From: an uncultured Eubacteriales bacterium
Lineage (GTDB): Bacteria > Bacillota > Clostridia > Oscillospirales > CAG-272
NCBI GenBank assembly: GCA_934525675.1
Contig: CAKSZH010000016.1
Span: 1 to 38,989 of the forward strand
Reading direction: 5' to 3'
DNA: 38,989 bases
Under the pieces are notes generated by a model. The model was not told where the DNA came from. It did no database searches and saw only the letters and a list, made by a program, of their open reading frames with translations. Positions 23,104 through 31,411 of this stretch are shown here, in pieces (the first letter of the stretch is position 1; each line of letters begins with the position of its first letter). A program made the translations under genes and the position numbers.

Positions 23104-25064
23104 GCATATTCCCCGCCGGCGGCAAGCAATTCGTCGTGATTGCCGGATTCCGCGATCACACCGTCCTTGACCACCACGATCCGGTCCGCGTCGCGGATGG
23201 TGGAGAGCCGGTGCGCAATGATGAGCGAGGTCCTGCCCTTCATGAGCGCGACCATTGCCTTCTGAATATGCATTTCGGTCCTGGTATCGACCGACGAGGT
23301 CGCCTCGTCGAGGATCAGAATCTTGGGGTCGGCAAGCACCGCGCGGGCGATGGCAAGCAGCTGTCTTTGCCCCTCGGAAAGATTGCTTCCCGACTCGGCA
23401 AGCACCGTCCGGTAGCCCTCCGGCAGCCGCTCAATGAAGCTGTCCGCGTTTGCGTGCCTTGCCGCCGCGCGGACCTCTTCGTCGGTCGCGTCCTGCCTGC
23501 CGTAACGGATATTCGCGGCAATGCTGTCCGAGAACAGCACGGTATCCTGAAGTACGATGGCAATCGAGTGGCGCAGGACCGGCTTGGGAATATCGCGGAT
23601 GTCGGTCCCGTCGATGGAGATGCTTCCGGAATCCACCTCATAAAACCGCGTGAGCAGGTTGACGACGGTGGTTTTTCCGGAGCCGGTCGCGCCGACGATG
23701 GCAATCTTCTGTCCGGGACGGACGTCCAGATCAAAGCCCTTCAATACCGGTTCGCCGGGGACATACGAAAAGTGAATGTCCCGGAAATCAATCCCGCCCT
23801 TCACGTCCTCCGGCAGGATGGGCGCTTTGCCCTCGTCCACCTCGTCCGGCGTGTCCATGATCTCAAAGATACGCTCCGCACCCGCAAGTGCGGTAAGCAG
23901 GGTGGAATACTGGTTGGCAATCATATTGATCGGACGGGTGAACTGCTTGGAATACTGGAGCATTGCCTGGATCGCGCCGATGGTGATGGGGTTGCCGGTG
24001 AGGATCAGCGCACCGCCGGTCGCCGCCAACAGCACATACTGGAAGTTGCCGATGAAGTTCATGATCGGTCCCATGACGGAGCCCCAGACCCGCGCGGAGA
24101 TGGAGGTCTTGCGGTATTCGTCGGAGGATGCGGAGAAGCGTTCCACCGCCTCCGGTTCTTTTCCGTAGGCAACAACGGTTTTGTAGCCCGTGACCGCCTC
24201 CTCCACCTGACCGTTCATCTGACCGAGCAGCTCCTGCTGACGGACGAAATACTTCCGCATGAATTTGGCAAGCCGTCCCGAAACAAAGATGGTGACAGGA
24301 ATGGTCACGACGGCGACGAGCGTCATGAGCGGGCTGTAATACAGCATCATGGCAAGCGCACCGACGATGGTGAGAATCCCCGAAAACAGCGTGGAGACCG
24401 ACTGGCTGACGGCGTTGGACACGTTTTCGCAGTCGTTGGTCATGCGGGACATGATGTCGCCGTGCTTATGGGTATCCGTGTAGCGGATGGGCAGGCGCGA
24501 GAGCTTGCGGAAGAGATCATTCCGAAGCGTGTAAACCGTGTTCTGCGACAGCTTCATCGCCATGAGGTTCATGAAGAACGACAGCACGGCGGACGCGCCG
24601 AAGAGCACGACCATGAAAAGAAGGAAGCGTACCATCCCGGGGAAATCCACCGCGAGCTTGCCCGTTGCCATGTCATATGTGATGGTGTCGATTGCCTTCT
24701 GCTGGAGCATCGGCCCCAGGACATCCACCACGGTGACGGCGACCATGAAAAGGAGCATCAGGAGAAGCACGAACCGGCTCTTGCCGATATAACGGAACAG
24801 CCGACCGACGGTTTTGCCGAGGTTCTTGGGCTTTTCCGCGTGCATTCTCGCACCCATGGGTCCGCCGGGACCGCCTCTGCCGGGACCGAAGCCCATGCCG
24901 GGGCGCTGTGCACCGGGAGCGGCAGTACGGGGAGGTTGTGCGCCTGCGGGGGCGTCGGCGGGGGCGTTGGGATTGCCTGCGACCGTCGCGGGGGTATCGG
25001 ACGTGGGGGGATTGCCCGCGCTCGCCGCGGCACGCTGCATTTCGTTGTTCTCTGCTTCCGTCAT
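23064..25064 (-). CDS. ABC exporter half-transporter, canonical ATP site subunit
   Basis: A fused membrane-domain/ATPase half-transporter (666 residues) of the multidrug or lipid exporter type, acting in the cytoplasmic membrane as heterodimer with the gene upstream. Residues 1-75 are a Pro/Gly/Ala-rich cytoplasmic tail, unusual for the family. Six membrane helices span about 90-380. The ATPase domain has Walker A GATGSGKTT, a non-consensus signature LSEGQRQ instead of LSGGQ, and Walker B LILDEATSSVD with the catalytic Glu. The start overlaps the preceding gene's stop as ATGA, so translation is coupled. No T-run terminator follows directly, and the 3' end is duplicated downstream. Substrate unknown. 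Confidence 0.92.
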   Translation of the reverse strand: MTEAENNEMQRAAASAGNPPTSDTPATVAGNPNAPADAPAGAQPPRTAAPGAQRPGMGFGPGRGGPGGPMGARMHAEKPKNLGKTVGRLFRYIGKSRFVLLLMLLFMVAVTVVDVLGPMLQQKAIDTITYDMATGKLAVDFPGMVRFLLFMVVLFGASAVLSFFMNLMAMKLSQNTVYTLRNDLFRKLSRLPIRYTDTHKHGDIMSRMTNDCENVSNAVSQSVSTLFSGILTIVGALAMMLYYSPLMTLVAVVTIPVTIFVSGRLAKFMRKYFVRQQELLGQMNGQVEEAVTGYKTVVAYGKEPEAVERFSASSDEYRKTSISARVWGSVMGPIMNFIGNFQYVLLAATGGALILTGNPITIGAIQAMLQYSKQFTRPINMIANQYSTLLTALAGAERIFEIMDTPDEVDEGKAPILPEDVKGGIDFRDIHFSYVPGEPVLKGFDLDVRPGQKIAIVGATGSGKTTVVNLLTRFYEVDSGSISIDGTDIRDIPKPVLRHSIAIVLQDTVLFSDSIAANIRYGRQDATDEEVRAAARHANADSFIERLPEGYRTVLAESGSNLSEGQRQLLAIARAVLADPKILILDEATSSVDTRTEMHIQKAMVALMKGRTSLIIAHRLSTIRDADRIVVVKDGVIAESGNHDELLAAGGEYAKLYSSQFAGQAT

Positions 25065-27097
25065 GCTTCTTCCCCTCCCGTCAGAATTTGATTTTCCGGC
25101 ATTCCGGGGTCCTCCGGGCGAATTCGGCGCGCCTGGGACGCGCAGATGTCACGATAGGTCTCCGATACGCGTAAGAGTTCCTCATGCGGCGCGCAATGGC
25201 GGATACTGCCGTCCGCCTCCAGCACCGCAATGCGGTCGGCTTCCTTCACGCTCGCGATCCGCTGCGCAATGAGAATGACCGTCGTTCCCTTCATCCGCTC
25301 GCGGAGCGCCCTCCGGAGCTTTGCCTCGGTGGAAAGGTCCAATGCCGAGGTGGAATCATCGAGAATCAGGATCTCCGGGCAACGGACGAGCGCCCGCGCG
25401 ATGGAAATCCGCTGTTTCTGTCCGCCGGAGAGCGACGCGCCCTTCTCGGCAATGAAACTGTCAAAGCCGCCTGTGAACCCTTCAATAAAGCCGTCCGCCT
25501 GCGCGGTATGCGCCGCAGAGAGGACTTCCTCACGGGTCGCGTCGGGCTTGCCCCATTTGATGTTGTTCTCCACCGTGTCGGAGAACAGCTCGCTCTTCTG
25601 CATGACAAAGCCGATCTTTTTCCGGAGCACGGTCAGATCGTAATCCCTGACCGGAACCCCGTCCACAAATACCTCTCCCGACGTGGGGTCGTAAAAGCGT
25701 GGAATGAGCGAGACGAGCGAGGATTTTCCCGTGCCCGTCGCGCCGATGACGGCGAGCACCTCACCGCGTCTGACCGTGAGGTCAATATGCTTGAGCACGT
25801 CGTCGCCCGCCGTCCCCGGGTAACGGAAGGAAACATCCGAGAAGCGGATGACGGGGTCGGACGCATTGTCGTTTTGGAACGCTGTGGCAGATTTCGCCGG
25901 CTGCGTCGTCGGAACGGAGGCAACCCCCGCAAGTGCGTCGCCTGCGGCGCGGTGCCCCGCGGTAAGTCCATCTGAGGCGGAGTTTTCTGCGGTGAATCGA
26001 TTTGCCGCGGAATTCCCTGCGGCGGAATTCGCCGCAGTTCCGTTCCCCGCGCCGACCTTGCCGCCGCGGATCACCGGTTCGGTCTCCAGCACCTCGCTGA
26101 CACGCTTTGCCGAAGCAAGCGCACGCGACACCGACTGGAACATCATGGTCACCATCATGACCGACATGATGACCTGCGTGATATAGGTAATTGCCGCCAT
26201 AATCGTGCCGACACTCATGCCTGCCTCACCGATGCGGATCTGCCAGCCGCCGATGAAAATGACAGCCGCGATCGCAAAGTTCATGATGACGGTCAGGACA
26301 GGAGAGATGACCGAAAGCAGGCGCAGAACCGAATAGTTGGTATCCCGCAGCTCGCGGTTTGCCTTGTCAAAGCGCTCCCCCTCGTAGTCCTCCCTGACAT
26401 ACGCCTTGACAACTCTTGCGCCGCTGACGTTTTCCTGCACGATCGAATTGACGCGGTCGAGCTTCTTCTGCACTTTATCAAAGATCGGCACCGCCCGGAA
26501 GAGGATCACGCCGAGCATGACTAAAAGAATCGGGATGGCGCAGGCAAGCACAAATCCGAATTTTACGTTGAGCAAAAGCAGAGCGACGGTTCCGCCGACG
26601 AGGAACATGGGCGCACGGACAAACATCCGGAGGATCTGTTCGACAAAATCCACAATCATGGAAACATCGTTGGTCATCCGCGTGACAAGAGAGCCGGTCG
26701 TGAAGCGGTCGGTCTGTTCAATGGAGAGCGACATGACCCGCCCGAAGGCGTCGCGGCGGAGGTCTCTGCCGAATCCCTGCGCCGCAGTCGCGGCGGTCCA
26801 GGCGCAGAGGACACCGAAAAAGCCGCCGACGAGCGTGATGCAGAGCATCAGGATACCGAACAGAAGAATGATCTTCATACGCTCTCCGTCCCCGACTCCG
26901 AACAGCGTCATCAGGCGGAAAGCGATCTCGCTCCCGTGCTCCGGATCGGTGACGGAGATCCCCTCAATGCCGTAATTGACCAGAAACGTGGTCAGATACG
27001 GCAGCAGCAGATCCGCCAGCACCTCGCCGATCATCATAAGCGGCGACACGATGGCAAGAAAGCGATACGGCTTCAGATATTTTATCAGTTTTTTCAT
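25061..27097 (-). CDS. ABC exporter half-transporter, degenerate ATP site subunit
   Basis: The partner half-transporter, 678 residues. Six membrane helices lie in about 15-330. The ATPase part has Walker A GATGTGKSS, the consensus signature LSGGQKQR, and Walker B LILDDSTSALD, where Asp replaces the catalytic Glu. With the other subunit's LSEGQ this gives one active and one degenerate site, the hallmark of heterodimeric exporters such as BmrCD and TM287/288. A ~65-residue Ala/Asn/Gly/Thr-rich insertion (25862-26064) joins the membrane and ATPase domains; normal members have a short link. It starts 6 bases after the MarR stop, giving a MarR-ABC-ABC operon. The export substrate is unknown; drugs or peptides are typical. 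Confidence 0.92.
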   Translation of the reverse strand: MKKLIKYLKPYRFLAIVSPLMMIGEVLADLLLPYLTTFLVNYGIEGISVTDPEHGSEIAFRLMTLFGVGDGERMKIILLFGILMLCITLVGGFFGVLCAWTAATAAQGFGRDLRRDAFGRVMSLSIEQTDRFTTGSLVTRMTNDVSMIVDFVEQILRMFVRAPMFLVGGTVALLLLNVKFGFVLACAIPILLVMLGVILFRAVPIFDKVQKKLDRVNSIVQENVSGARVVKAYVREDYEGERFDKANRELRDTNYSVLRLLSVISPVLTVIMNFAIAAVIFIGGWQIRIGEAGMSVGTIMAAITYITQVIMSVMMVTMMFQSVSRALASAKRVSEVLETEPVIRGGKVGAGNGTAANSAAGNSAANRFTAENSASDGLTAGHRAAGDALAGVASVPTTQPAKSATAFQNDNASDPVIRFSDVSFRYPGTAGDDVLKHIDLTVRRGEVLAVIGATGTGKSSLVSLIPRFYDPTSGEVFVDGVPVRDYDLTVLRKKIGFVMQKSELFSDTVENNIKWGKPDATREEVLSAAHTAQADGFIEGFTGGFDSFIAEKGASLSGGQKQRISIARALVRCPEILILDDSTSALDLSTEAKLRRALRERMKGTTVILIAQRIASVKEADRIAVLEADGSIRHCAPHEELLRVSETYRDICASQARRIRPEDPGMPENQILTGGEEA

Positions 27098-27103
27098 ATG
27101 AAA

Positions 27104-27715
27104 TCAAAGAGTTCCTTTCCCCGGAGTTGCCGGACGCTCTGCGGCGTTGCCGGGTCCATCCGTGTCCTTTTTTGAGGGAAACGGCGGTCTGTCCGGAAAA
27201 ACACCTGCCGCACACAGATCCGAAAGAATATTATCGCGCATCCGGAGCAATACTTTTTTTGTTACCTCGTATTCTTCTTCCGAAAAATTCCGCATGACAA
27301 TCCGGTCGGCGCGGAGCAGATTTTCCCGCACGAATTCGTCGTGTCCCCTGCCCTTTTCGGTCAGATAAACGCGGACGGCGCGCTGGTCATCCTCGTTGGT
27401 TTCCCGGCGGATAAGTCCCTCTTCCTCCATTTTTTTGAGCGTGACGCTGATGGTGGGAGCCTTGAGGGAGGTTGCGCGGACCAGTTCCAGCTGGCTGACG
27501 CCGTCGAGGAAGGACAGGTGGCGCATGATGAGCCGCGCGCTGTTCTGGGACATCACGCCGACCGTCTCTCCGGAATTCGTCCGCATCCACGCGCCGAACA
27601 GCCGGGAAATCTCATTGACCAACATGGGCGGGGTGACCTGCTCCGGATCGGGACACGGCGGCGGGGGCGGCGGAAATTCCGTGGGGCGGGAAGTATTTTT
27701 CTGATCTTTTTTCAA
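27104..27715 (-). CDS. MarR family transcriptional regulator
   Basis: A winged helix-turn-helix repressor, expected to bind DNA as a dimer and release it on ligand binding. The recognition region is LVRATSLKAPTISVTLKKME (about residues 80-99), followed by the wing EGLIRRETNEDDQRAVRVYLTEKG. Of 203 residues, the first ~30 (a run of six prolines) and last ~30 are disordered additions; typical MarR proteins have about 140-150. The start is TTG with GAAAGGAG 9 bases upstream; no better ATG is in frame. It is the first gene of the exporter operon and sits behind a promoter carrying a palindrome, so it probably represses itself and the exporter. Confidence 0.92.
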   Translation of the reverse strand: MKKDQKNTSRPTEFPPPPPPCPDPEQVTPPMLVNEISRLFGAWMRTNSGETVGVMSQNSARLIMRHLSFLDGVSQLELVRATSLKAPTISVTLKKMEEEGLIRRETNEDDQRAVRVYLTEKGRGHDEFVRENLLRADRIVMRNFSEEEYEVTKKVLLRMRDNILSDLCAAGVFPDRPPFPSKKDTDGPGNAAERPATPGKGTL

Positions 27716-27822
27716 AGGAAATGCACTCCTTTCGGTAATCGGTTTTGCGGAAGGCGGCGCTTGCGGTGGGCGCTTGCGGCAGATGTCACGATGATGTTCG
27801 CGTTTTTCGGATCAAAAATTAG

Positions 27823-27838
27823 TTAGTTTGTAAACTAA
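27823..27838. promoter_or_regulatory. MarR-type operator palindrome
   Basis: TTAGTTT-GT-AAACTAA is a perfect inverted repeat with 7-base arms. It overlaps the end of the -10 box and the expected transcription start of the exporter operon. The TTAG...CTAA form is usual for MarR/SlyA operators, and binding here would block RNA polymerase. Confidence 0.75.
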
Positions 27839-27865
27839 TTATACACGTTTCCCCGAAAAAATCAA
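27838..27865 (-). promoter_or_regulatory. Promoter of the marR-ABC exporter operon
   Basis: On the minus strand, TTGATT (27860-27865) is followed after 16 bases by a perfect TATAAT (27838-27843), directly abutting the operator palindrome. The leader to the TTG start is about 115 bases. Confidence 0.78.
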
Positions 27866-28233
27866 GAGACAAACGCAGTTTTTCCCGATTTGTTTACATT
27901 TCCCCGGTACATACCGACGCAACGATCGCTGTTTGCCGCTTTGATGCAGTCACGCAGTCTTTGCGGCGGCAGACAATCGGCAATTTCCGCACGCTATGAG
28001 CAATATTGTAAGACATGAAACACCGCCCGCGGGACATGATAAAAGCAGACGGAAACTGCCGCGACAAAACCGCGGTCGGGATCCATCTGCCCTTTTTACA
28101 ATGCTTGATGATATGGTTACTCCCGCCGCGGCAGTCGTGCCCGCCGGGACAGTGAGGAGCGCCTGCGTCCGTTCCGGAAGCCGGACGTCGGAGCTCCCCG
28201 TAATACAGATTACAGAATAAAGGAAGTCCTTTT
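27866..28233. other. Intergenic region upstream of spoIVB
   Basis: The 368 bases between the divergent exporter promoter and spoIVB carry no gene I can support. A 74-codon frame at 27996-28220 has no ribosome binding site and unlikely composition. A spoIVB promoter should be here, expected to be sigma-F/sigma-G type, but I could not place one with confidence. Confidence 0.5.
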
Positions 28234-29295
28234 ATGAAACGTGAACAGTTACAGTCAGGGAAAAACAAAAGACCCGTCAGGTGTGCGGCAATCCTGACGG
28301 CGGCGGTGATGCTGTTCTCGCTTTTCGGCATGGTTCCCGTGTCGGCAAGCGGCGACAGGGTACTGCTTTATCCCGGCGGAATGCCGTTTGGCGTCAGATT
28401 CTTCGTGAACGGTGTTCTTGTCGTCGGGTTTGCCGACGAGGAAGGCGGACGCGAGGCAAACCCGGCAGCAAAAGCAGGAATCCGCATCGGAGACGTCATC
28501 ACCGGGATCAACGGAAAAACCGTGGAGGGCGCGGACCATCTCTCAAAGCTGGTCGCGGATTCCGGCGGGAAAGAAATCACGGTCACCCTCACGCGGGACA
28601 CGCGCACCATGACAATGAAGCTGACACCGAGCGGCAGTGCGGGCAAGTACCGCACCGGCGTATGGGTACGCGACAGCGGCGCGGGCATCGGGACCGTCAC
28701 CTTTCTCACTTCGGACGGAACGACCTTTGCGGGGCTTGGACACGGCATCTGCGACACGGACACAGGCAAGCTGATCCCCATGAAGCGGGGCAGCATCACC
28801 GGCGTGACGGTCAGCCAGATCGTGCGCGGACAGCCGGGAACACCGGGAGAAATCAAGGGATATTTCGGCGCGGAAAAGATCGGCGCGCTGATCGGCAACA
28901 GTCACTGCGGGGTGTTCGGTATGCTGACCGAGAAGCCTGCCAACATCCCGGAGGGTCCCTTCCCGGTGGCGAAGCCGGAGGAGGTACGCGCGGGCGACGC
29001 GTATATCTGGTGTACCATGAATGCGGGGGAACCGCAGAAATATGCAGTGAAGCTGTCGGCGATCGACTGCTCTGCGACGGGCAACAAATGCTTTACGGTG
29101 ACCATCACCGACCCGAAGCTGCTTGAGGTATCGGGCGGTATCGTGCAGGGAATGTCGGGCAGTCCGATCATTCAGGACGGCAGGTTTGTGGGGGCGGTGA
29201 CCCATGTGCTCATCAACGATCCGACGACGGGATACGGCATTTTTATCACGAATATGCTCCGCGAGGTGCCGGAGATTCTCCGGAAAGCGGCGTAA
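28234..29295 (+). CDS. spoIVB: SpoIVB serine peptidase (sporulation signalling)
   Basis: In sporulation SpoIVB is secreted from the forespore into the intermembrane space and cleaves SpoIVFA, which switches on pro-sigma-K processing in the mother cell. The 353-residue protein has an N-terminal hydrophobic signal/anchor (about 17-38), a PDZ domain (about 70-130, AGIRIGDVITGINGK) and the S55 peptidase domain. The triad residues are H170 (GLGHGICD), D293 (TDPKLL) and S308 (GIVQGMSGSPI). The 15-residue D-to-S spacing matches B. subtilis D363-S378. The end has GAVTHVLINDPTTGYGIF. It is shorter than the ~426-residue Bacillus protein. AAAGGAAG precedes the ATG. Downstream there is no spo0A, its frequent neighbour; instead a hairpin-rich gap follows. 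Confidence 0.93.
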   Translation: MKREQLQSGKNKRPVRCAAILTAAVMLFSLFGMVPVSASGDRVLLYPGGMPFGVRFFVNGVLVVGFADEEGGREANPAAKAGIRIGDVITGINGKTVEGADHLSKLVADSGGKEITVTLTRDTRTMTMKLTPSGSAGKYRTGVWVRDSGAGIGTVTFLTSDGTTFAGLGHGICDTDTGKLIPMKRGSITGVTVSQIVRGQPGTPGEIKGYFGAEKIGALIGNSHCGVFGMLTEKPANIPEGPFPVAKPEEVRAGDAYIWCTMNAGEPQKYAVKLSAIDCSATGNKCFTVTITDPKLLEVSGGIVQGMSGSPIIQDGRFVGAVTHVLINDPTTGYGIFITNMLREVPEILRKAA

Positions 29296-29422
29296 GCAAG
29301 CGAAGCGGAGTTGGCGCGGCGGAGGCGGAAGTCGCCCCGGAGCGAGCGCGGAACGGGGGGAGGCGCGGGGACGGCACTCCCCGGGACGCTCGGCGTGATT
29401 TCTTCGTTCCCGCGCCCGCGGG

Positions 29423-29498
29423 CGCGAGAGGCGGAGCCGCCTCTCGCGTTTTGGGACGCGCCTTTGGCGCGTCCCGTTCCGCCGCGGCAAGCCGCGGC
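29423..29498. other. Three back-to-back GC hairpins after spoIVB
   Basis: Stem 1 (29423-29448) is a 12-base perfect stem with TTTTGGG after it. Stem 2 (29453-29475) is a 10-base stem with loop TTT. Stem 3 (29481-29498) pairs two GCCGCGGC arms around AA. They follow each other with gaps of 4-5 bases. Stem 1 could be a weak terminator for spoIVB. The remaining 29296-29680 region is very GC-rich and has no supported gene. Confidence 0.55.
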
Positions 29499-29685
29499 GC
29501 GCGGGCACGGGGCTCCACCGGCTTCGCGGACTCCGAGTCCTATGCCGTCCCCCGCCCCCCCGCGTATGCGGAACGTCCCCGTTTCCGCGTAATTCCTCCG
29601 CGTTCCGCATCCGGATTCTTCCCGTTCCCGGATAAAAAACGATCCCACCGGAACCGGCAGACGAAAAATTCCCTTCTGAAAACAT

Positions 29686-29722
29686 AAATCCCGTCAGACC
29701 TTGCGGTCTGAAGGGATTTTCA
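29686..29722 (+). terminator. Terminator-like hairpin (plus direction)
   Basis: AAATCCC-GT-CAGACC pairs with GGTCTG-AA-GGGATTT around loop TTGC, followed by TTCAATATAA. It is the first of a convergent pair between spoIVB and the glycosyltransferase genes. Confidence 0.6.
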
Positions 29723-29730
29723 ATATAAAA

Positions 29731-29759
29731 ATCAAGGGCGACCGGCGGTCGCCCTTGAT
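29731..29759 (-). terminator. Terminator of the glycosyltransferase operon
   Basis: A perfect 13-base stem (ATCAAGGGCGACC and complement) has the loop GGC (plus-strand reading). Read on the minus strand it is followed by TTTTTATATTG. It lies 123 bases past the stop of the membrane glycosyltransferase gene; that gap holds nothing else I can identify. Confidence 0.75.
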
Positions 29760-29881
29760 GCTTTGATAACCCGTGACCGACGGCGCGGCGGGTTTCCCCA
29801 TGCGTCGCCATTTGCCGGACAACGCCGCAAAAACGGAAAACAATTCTCCGCTCCGCGTCGGTTGCCGGAGCCGGTACAGCG

Positions 29882-31402
29882 TCAGTTCATTCCCTTTTCA
29901 ATGAGAACAAACTCAAAATTATAATTGTGATTTTTCAGATGAATCGTCCCCGTCGAGGTCACCTCGCGGCAGTCGCCGAGGCTCATCAGATAGTCGTAGC
30001 AGGCGCCGCGCGTCACCCAGACGCGCCCCCGGAACTCATTGATTTCGGGGCAGTCGAGGGAATCCAGCACCCGTGCATTGGGTCCGAAGGAACGGTAGGT
30101 GTTCTCCACCTTCCAGTGGGCACCGTTGTAATAATACTGCATATTGCCGGGATAGCGCACCGTTGCGACAAAGACATCCGCCCCCTCAAAGAAGAAGATG
30201 TCGCCCTCTTGCACCTTGTCGTCCAGCGCGTCCGTCACCGCGTCCGCAGACGGGTCGTATGCGAGGCGGAAAGTGCCGTAAACCGGGTACGCGGCAAGCA
30301 CAACCAACAGAATCACCGCGACCGCCTTTTTCCATGCACCTTTCGATGTGGCGATCAGATACGCGATCACGAAAACCGTAAACACGAACAGCACCATGGT
30401 GTAGCGGATATAGAAGATCTCGCGCACCAGCGATACAAGCATGGAAAAGAGCACCACGCCGAAATAGGCATAGAGCGACCAGCGGACGGCTTCGCGCGTT
30501 TTTGCCGTGTTCCCCTCATCGGAGTCTGTCGCCGCGCGCCGGGTCCGCCTGTACAGCACGATACCCGCGAGAACGTAAAGTGCAAGGAACACAAGCCCGC
30601 CGTAGCGGTATTGCTTTGTTGTTTCAAAAAAGGTATACAGCTCGTCCCCGACCAGATGATAGGAAACGAGATTGTACACGGTGTCGGGCCAGAGAAGACG
30701 GATCCAGTCCGCGCCGCCCGTTTTGATCTGGAGCCGGAATACATACGCCCCCGGCAGGTACGCACAGATCTGCGCGGCGCCGAGAACCAGCCAACGTTTG
30801 ACGGAATCCTTTTGCAGAATCGTACGGACGAGCAGCATGACGTTGATCGCCGCGACCGTGAAAAGCGCGAAATAATGGGTATACGCCGACGCGATCGAAA
30901 AAACGGCAAACAGGATGCAGTTCTTTTTGGTCGCTTCCCCGCGTGCGATGCGGTAGGCATAGATCGCGGTCAGACCGACCAGATACATTGCCATCGTGTA
31001 CATCCGGATCTGGAGCGCGTAGGTCAGGGTGGCGCCGAGCAGGTAGGTCACGGTCGTGAACCAGAAGCCGATGCGGTCGCCGAAGTCGCGGCGGAAGTGG
31101 GTCAGTCCCAGCGAAGCGAACGCCACCGCAAACAGCGCGGAGAACAGGCGCATGACGGGGATGGAGGTTCCGAACACGCGGGTATAGAACCAAAGAATAA
31201 TATAGTACAGATGCGGATGCACGTCGTAGGATGACCACTTGATCATCTCAAAGAGACTTGTGTGATTCATCAGCCCCACGGTGAAGGACTCGTCAAACCA
31301 GAGGCTGTTCGAAAAACAACCGGAAATCAGATACACAGCTCCCGCGAACAAGACGATGAGGTGCCATATGGGAAGTTTTTTTTGTTGGGATATGGTCGGC
31401 AT
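29882..31402 (-). CDS. GT39-like (ArnT/PMT superfamily) polytopic membrane glycosyltransferase
   Basis: A GT-C fold enzyme of the cytoplasmic membrane that uses a lipid-phosphate sugar and transfers it on the outer face. The 506 residues contain about 11-13 hydrophobic helices. After the first helix come WFDESFTVG, with the acidic pair typical of GT39/ArnT first loops, and DVHPHLYYIILW, then LQIRMYTMAMYL, which match the family. A soluble domain of about 110 residues closes the protein. It lies 9 bases after the GT2 gene, so the two form a unit: the GT2 enzyme makes a polyprenyl-phosphate sugar and this protein uses it, as with GtrB/GtrC or ArnC/ArnT. Acceptor (wall polymer, lipid or protein) not known. 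Confidence 0.85.
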   Translation of the reverse strand: MPTISQQKKLPIWHLIVLFAGAVYLISGCFSNSLWFDESFTVGLMNHTSLFEMIKWSSYDVHPHLYYIILWFYTRVFGTSIPVMRLFSALFAVAFASLGLTHFRRDFGDRIGFWFTTVTYLLGATLTYALQIRMYTMAMYLVGLTAIYAYRIARGEATKKNCILFAVFSIASAYTHYFALFTVAAINVMLLVRTILQKDSVKRWLVLGAAQICAYLPGAYVFRLQIKTGGADWIRLLWPDTVYNLVSYHLVGDELYTFFETTKQYRYGGLVFLALYVLAGIVLYRRTRRAATDSDEGNTAKTREAVRWSLYAYFGVVLFSMLVSLVREIFYIRYTMVLFVFTVFVIAYLIATSKGAWKKAVAVILLVVLAAYPVYGTFRLAYDPSADAVTDALDDKVQEGDIFFFEGADVFVATVRYPGNMQYYYNGAHWKVENTYRSFGPNARVLDSLDCPEINEFRGRVWVTRGACYDYLMSLGDCREVTSTGTIHLKNHNYNFEFVLIEKGMN

Positions 31403-31411
31403 GATAATGGT

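Noticed and set aside
22878..25091. A 737-codon plus-strand frame opposite the ABC transporter
   Set aside because: Antisense shadow of a clear ABC half-transporter; Arg/Gly/His-rich with no family features.
27996..28220. Small 74-codon gene before spoIVB
   Set aside because: No ribosome binding site and composition like random GC-rich DNA.
29927..31234. A 435-codon plus-strand frame opposite the membrane glycosyltransferase
   Set aside because: Polar, His/Arg-rich shadow; the minus strand encodes a proper polytopic membrane protein.
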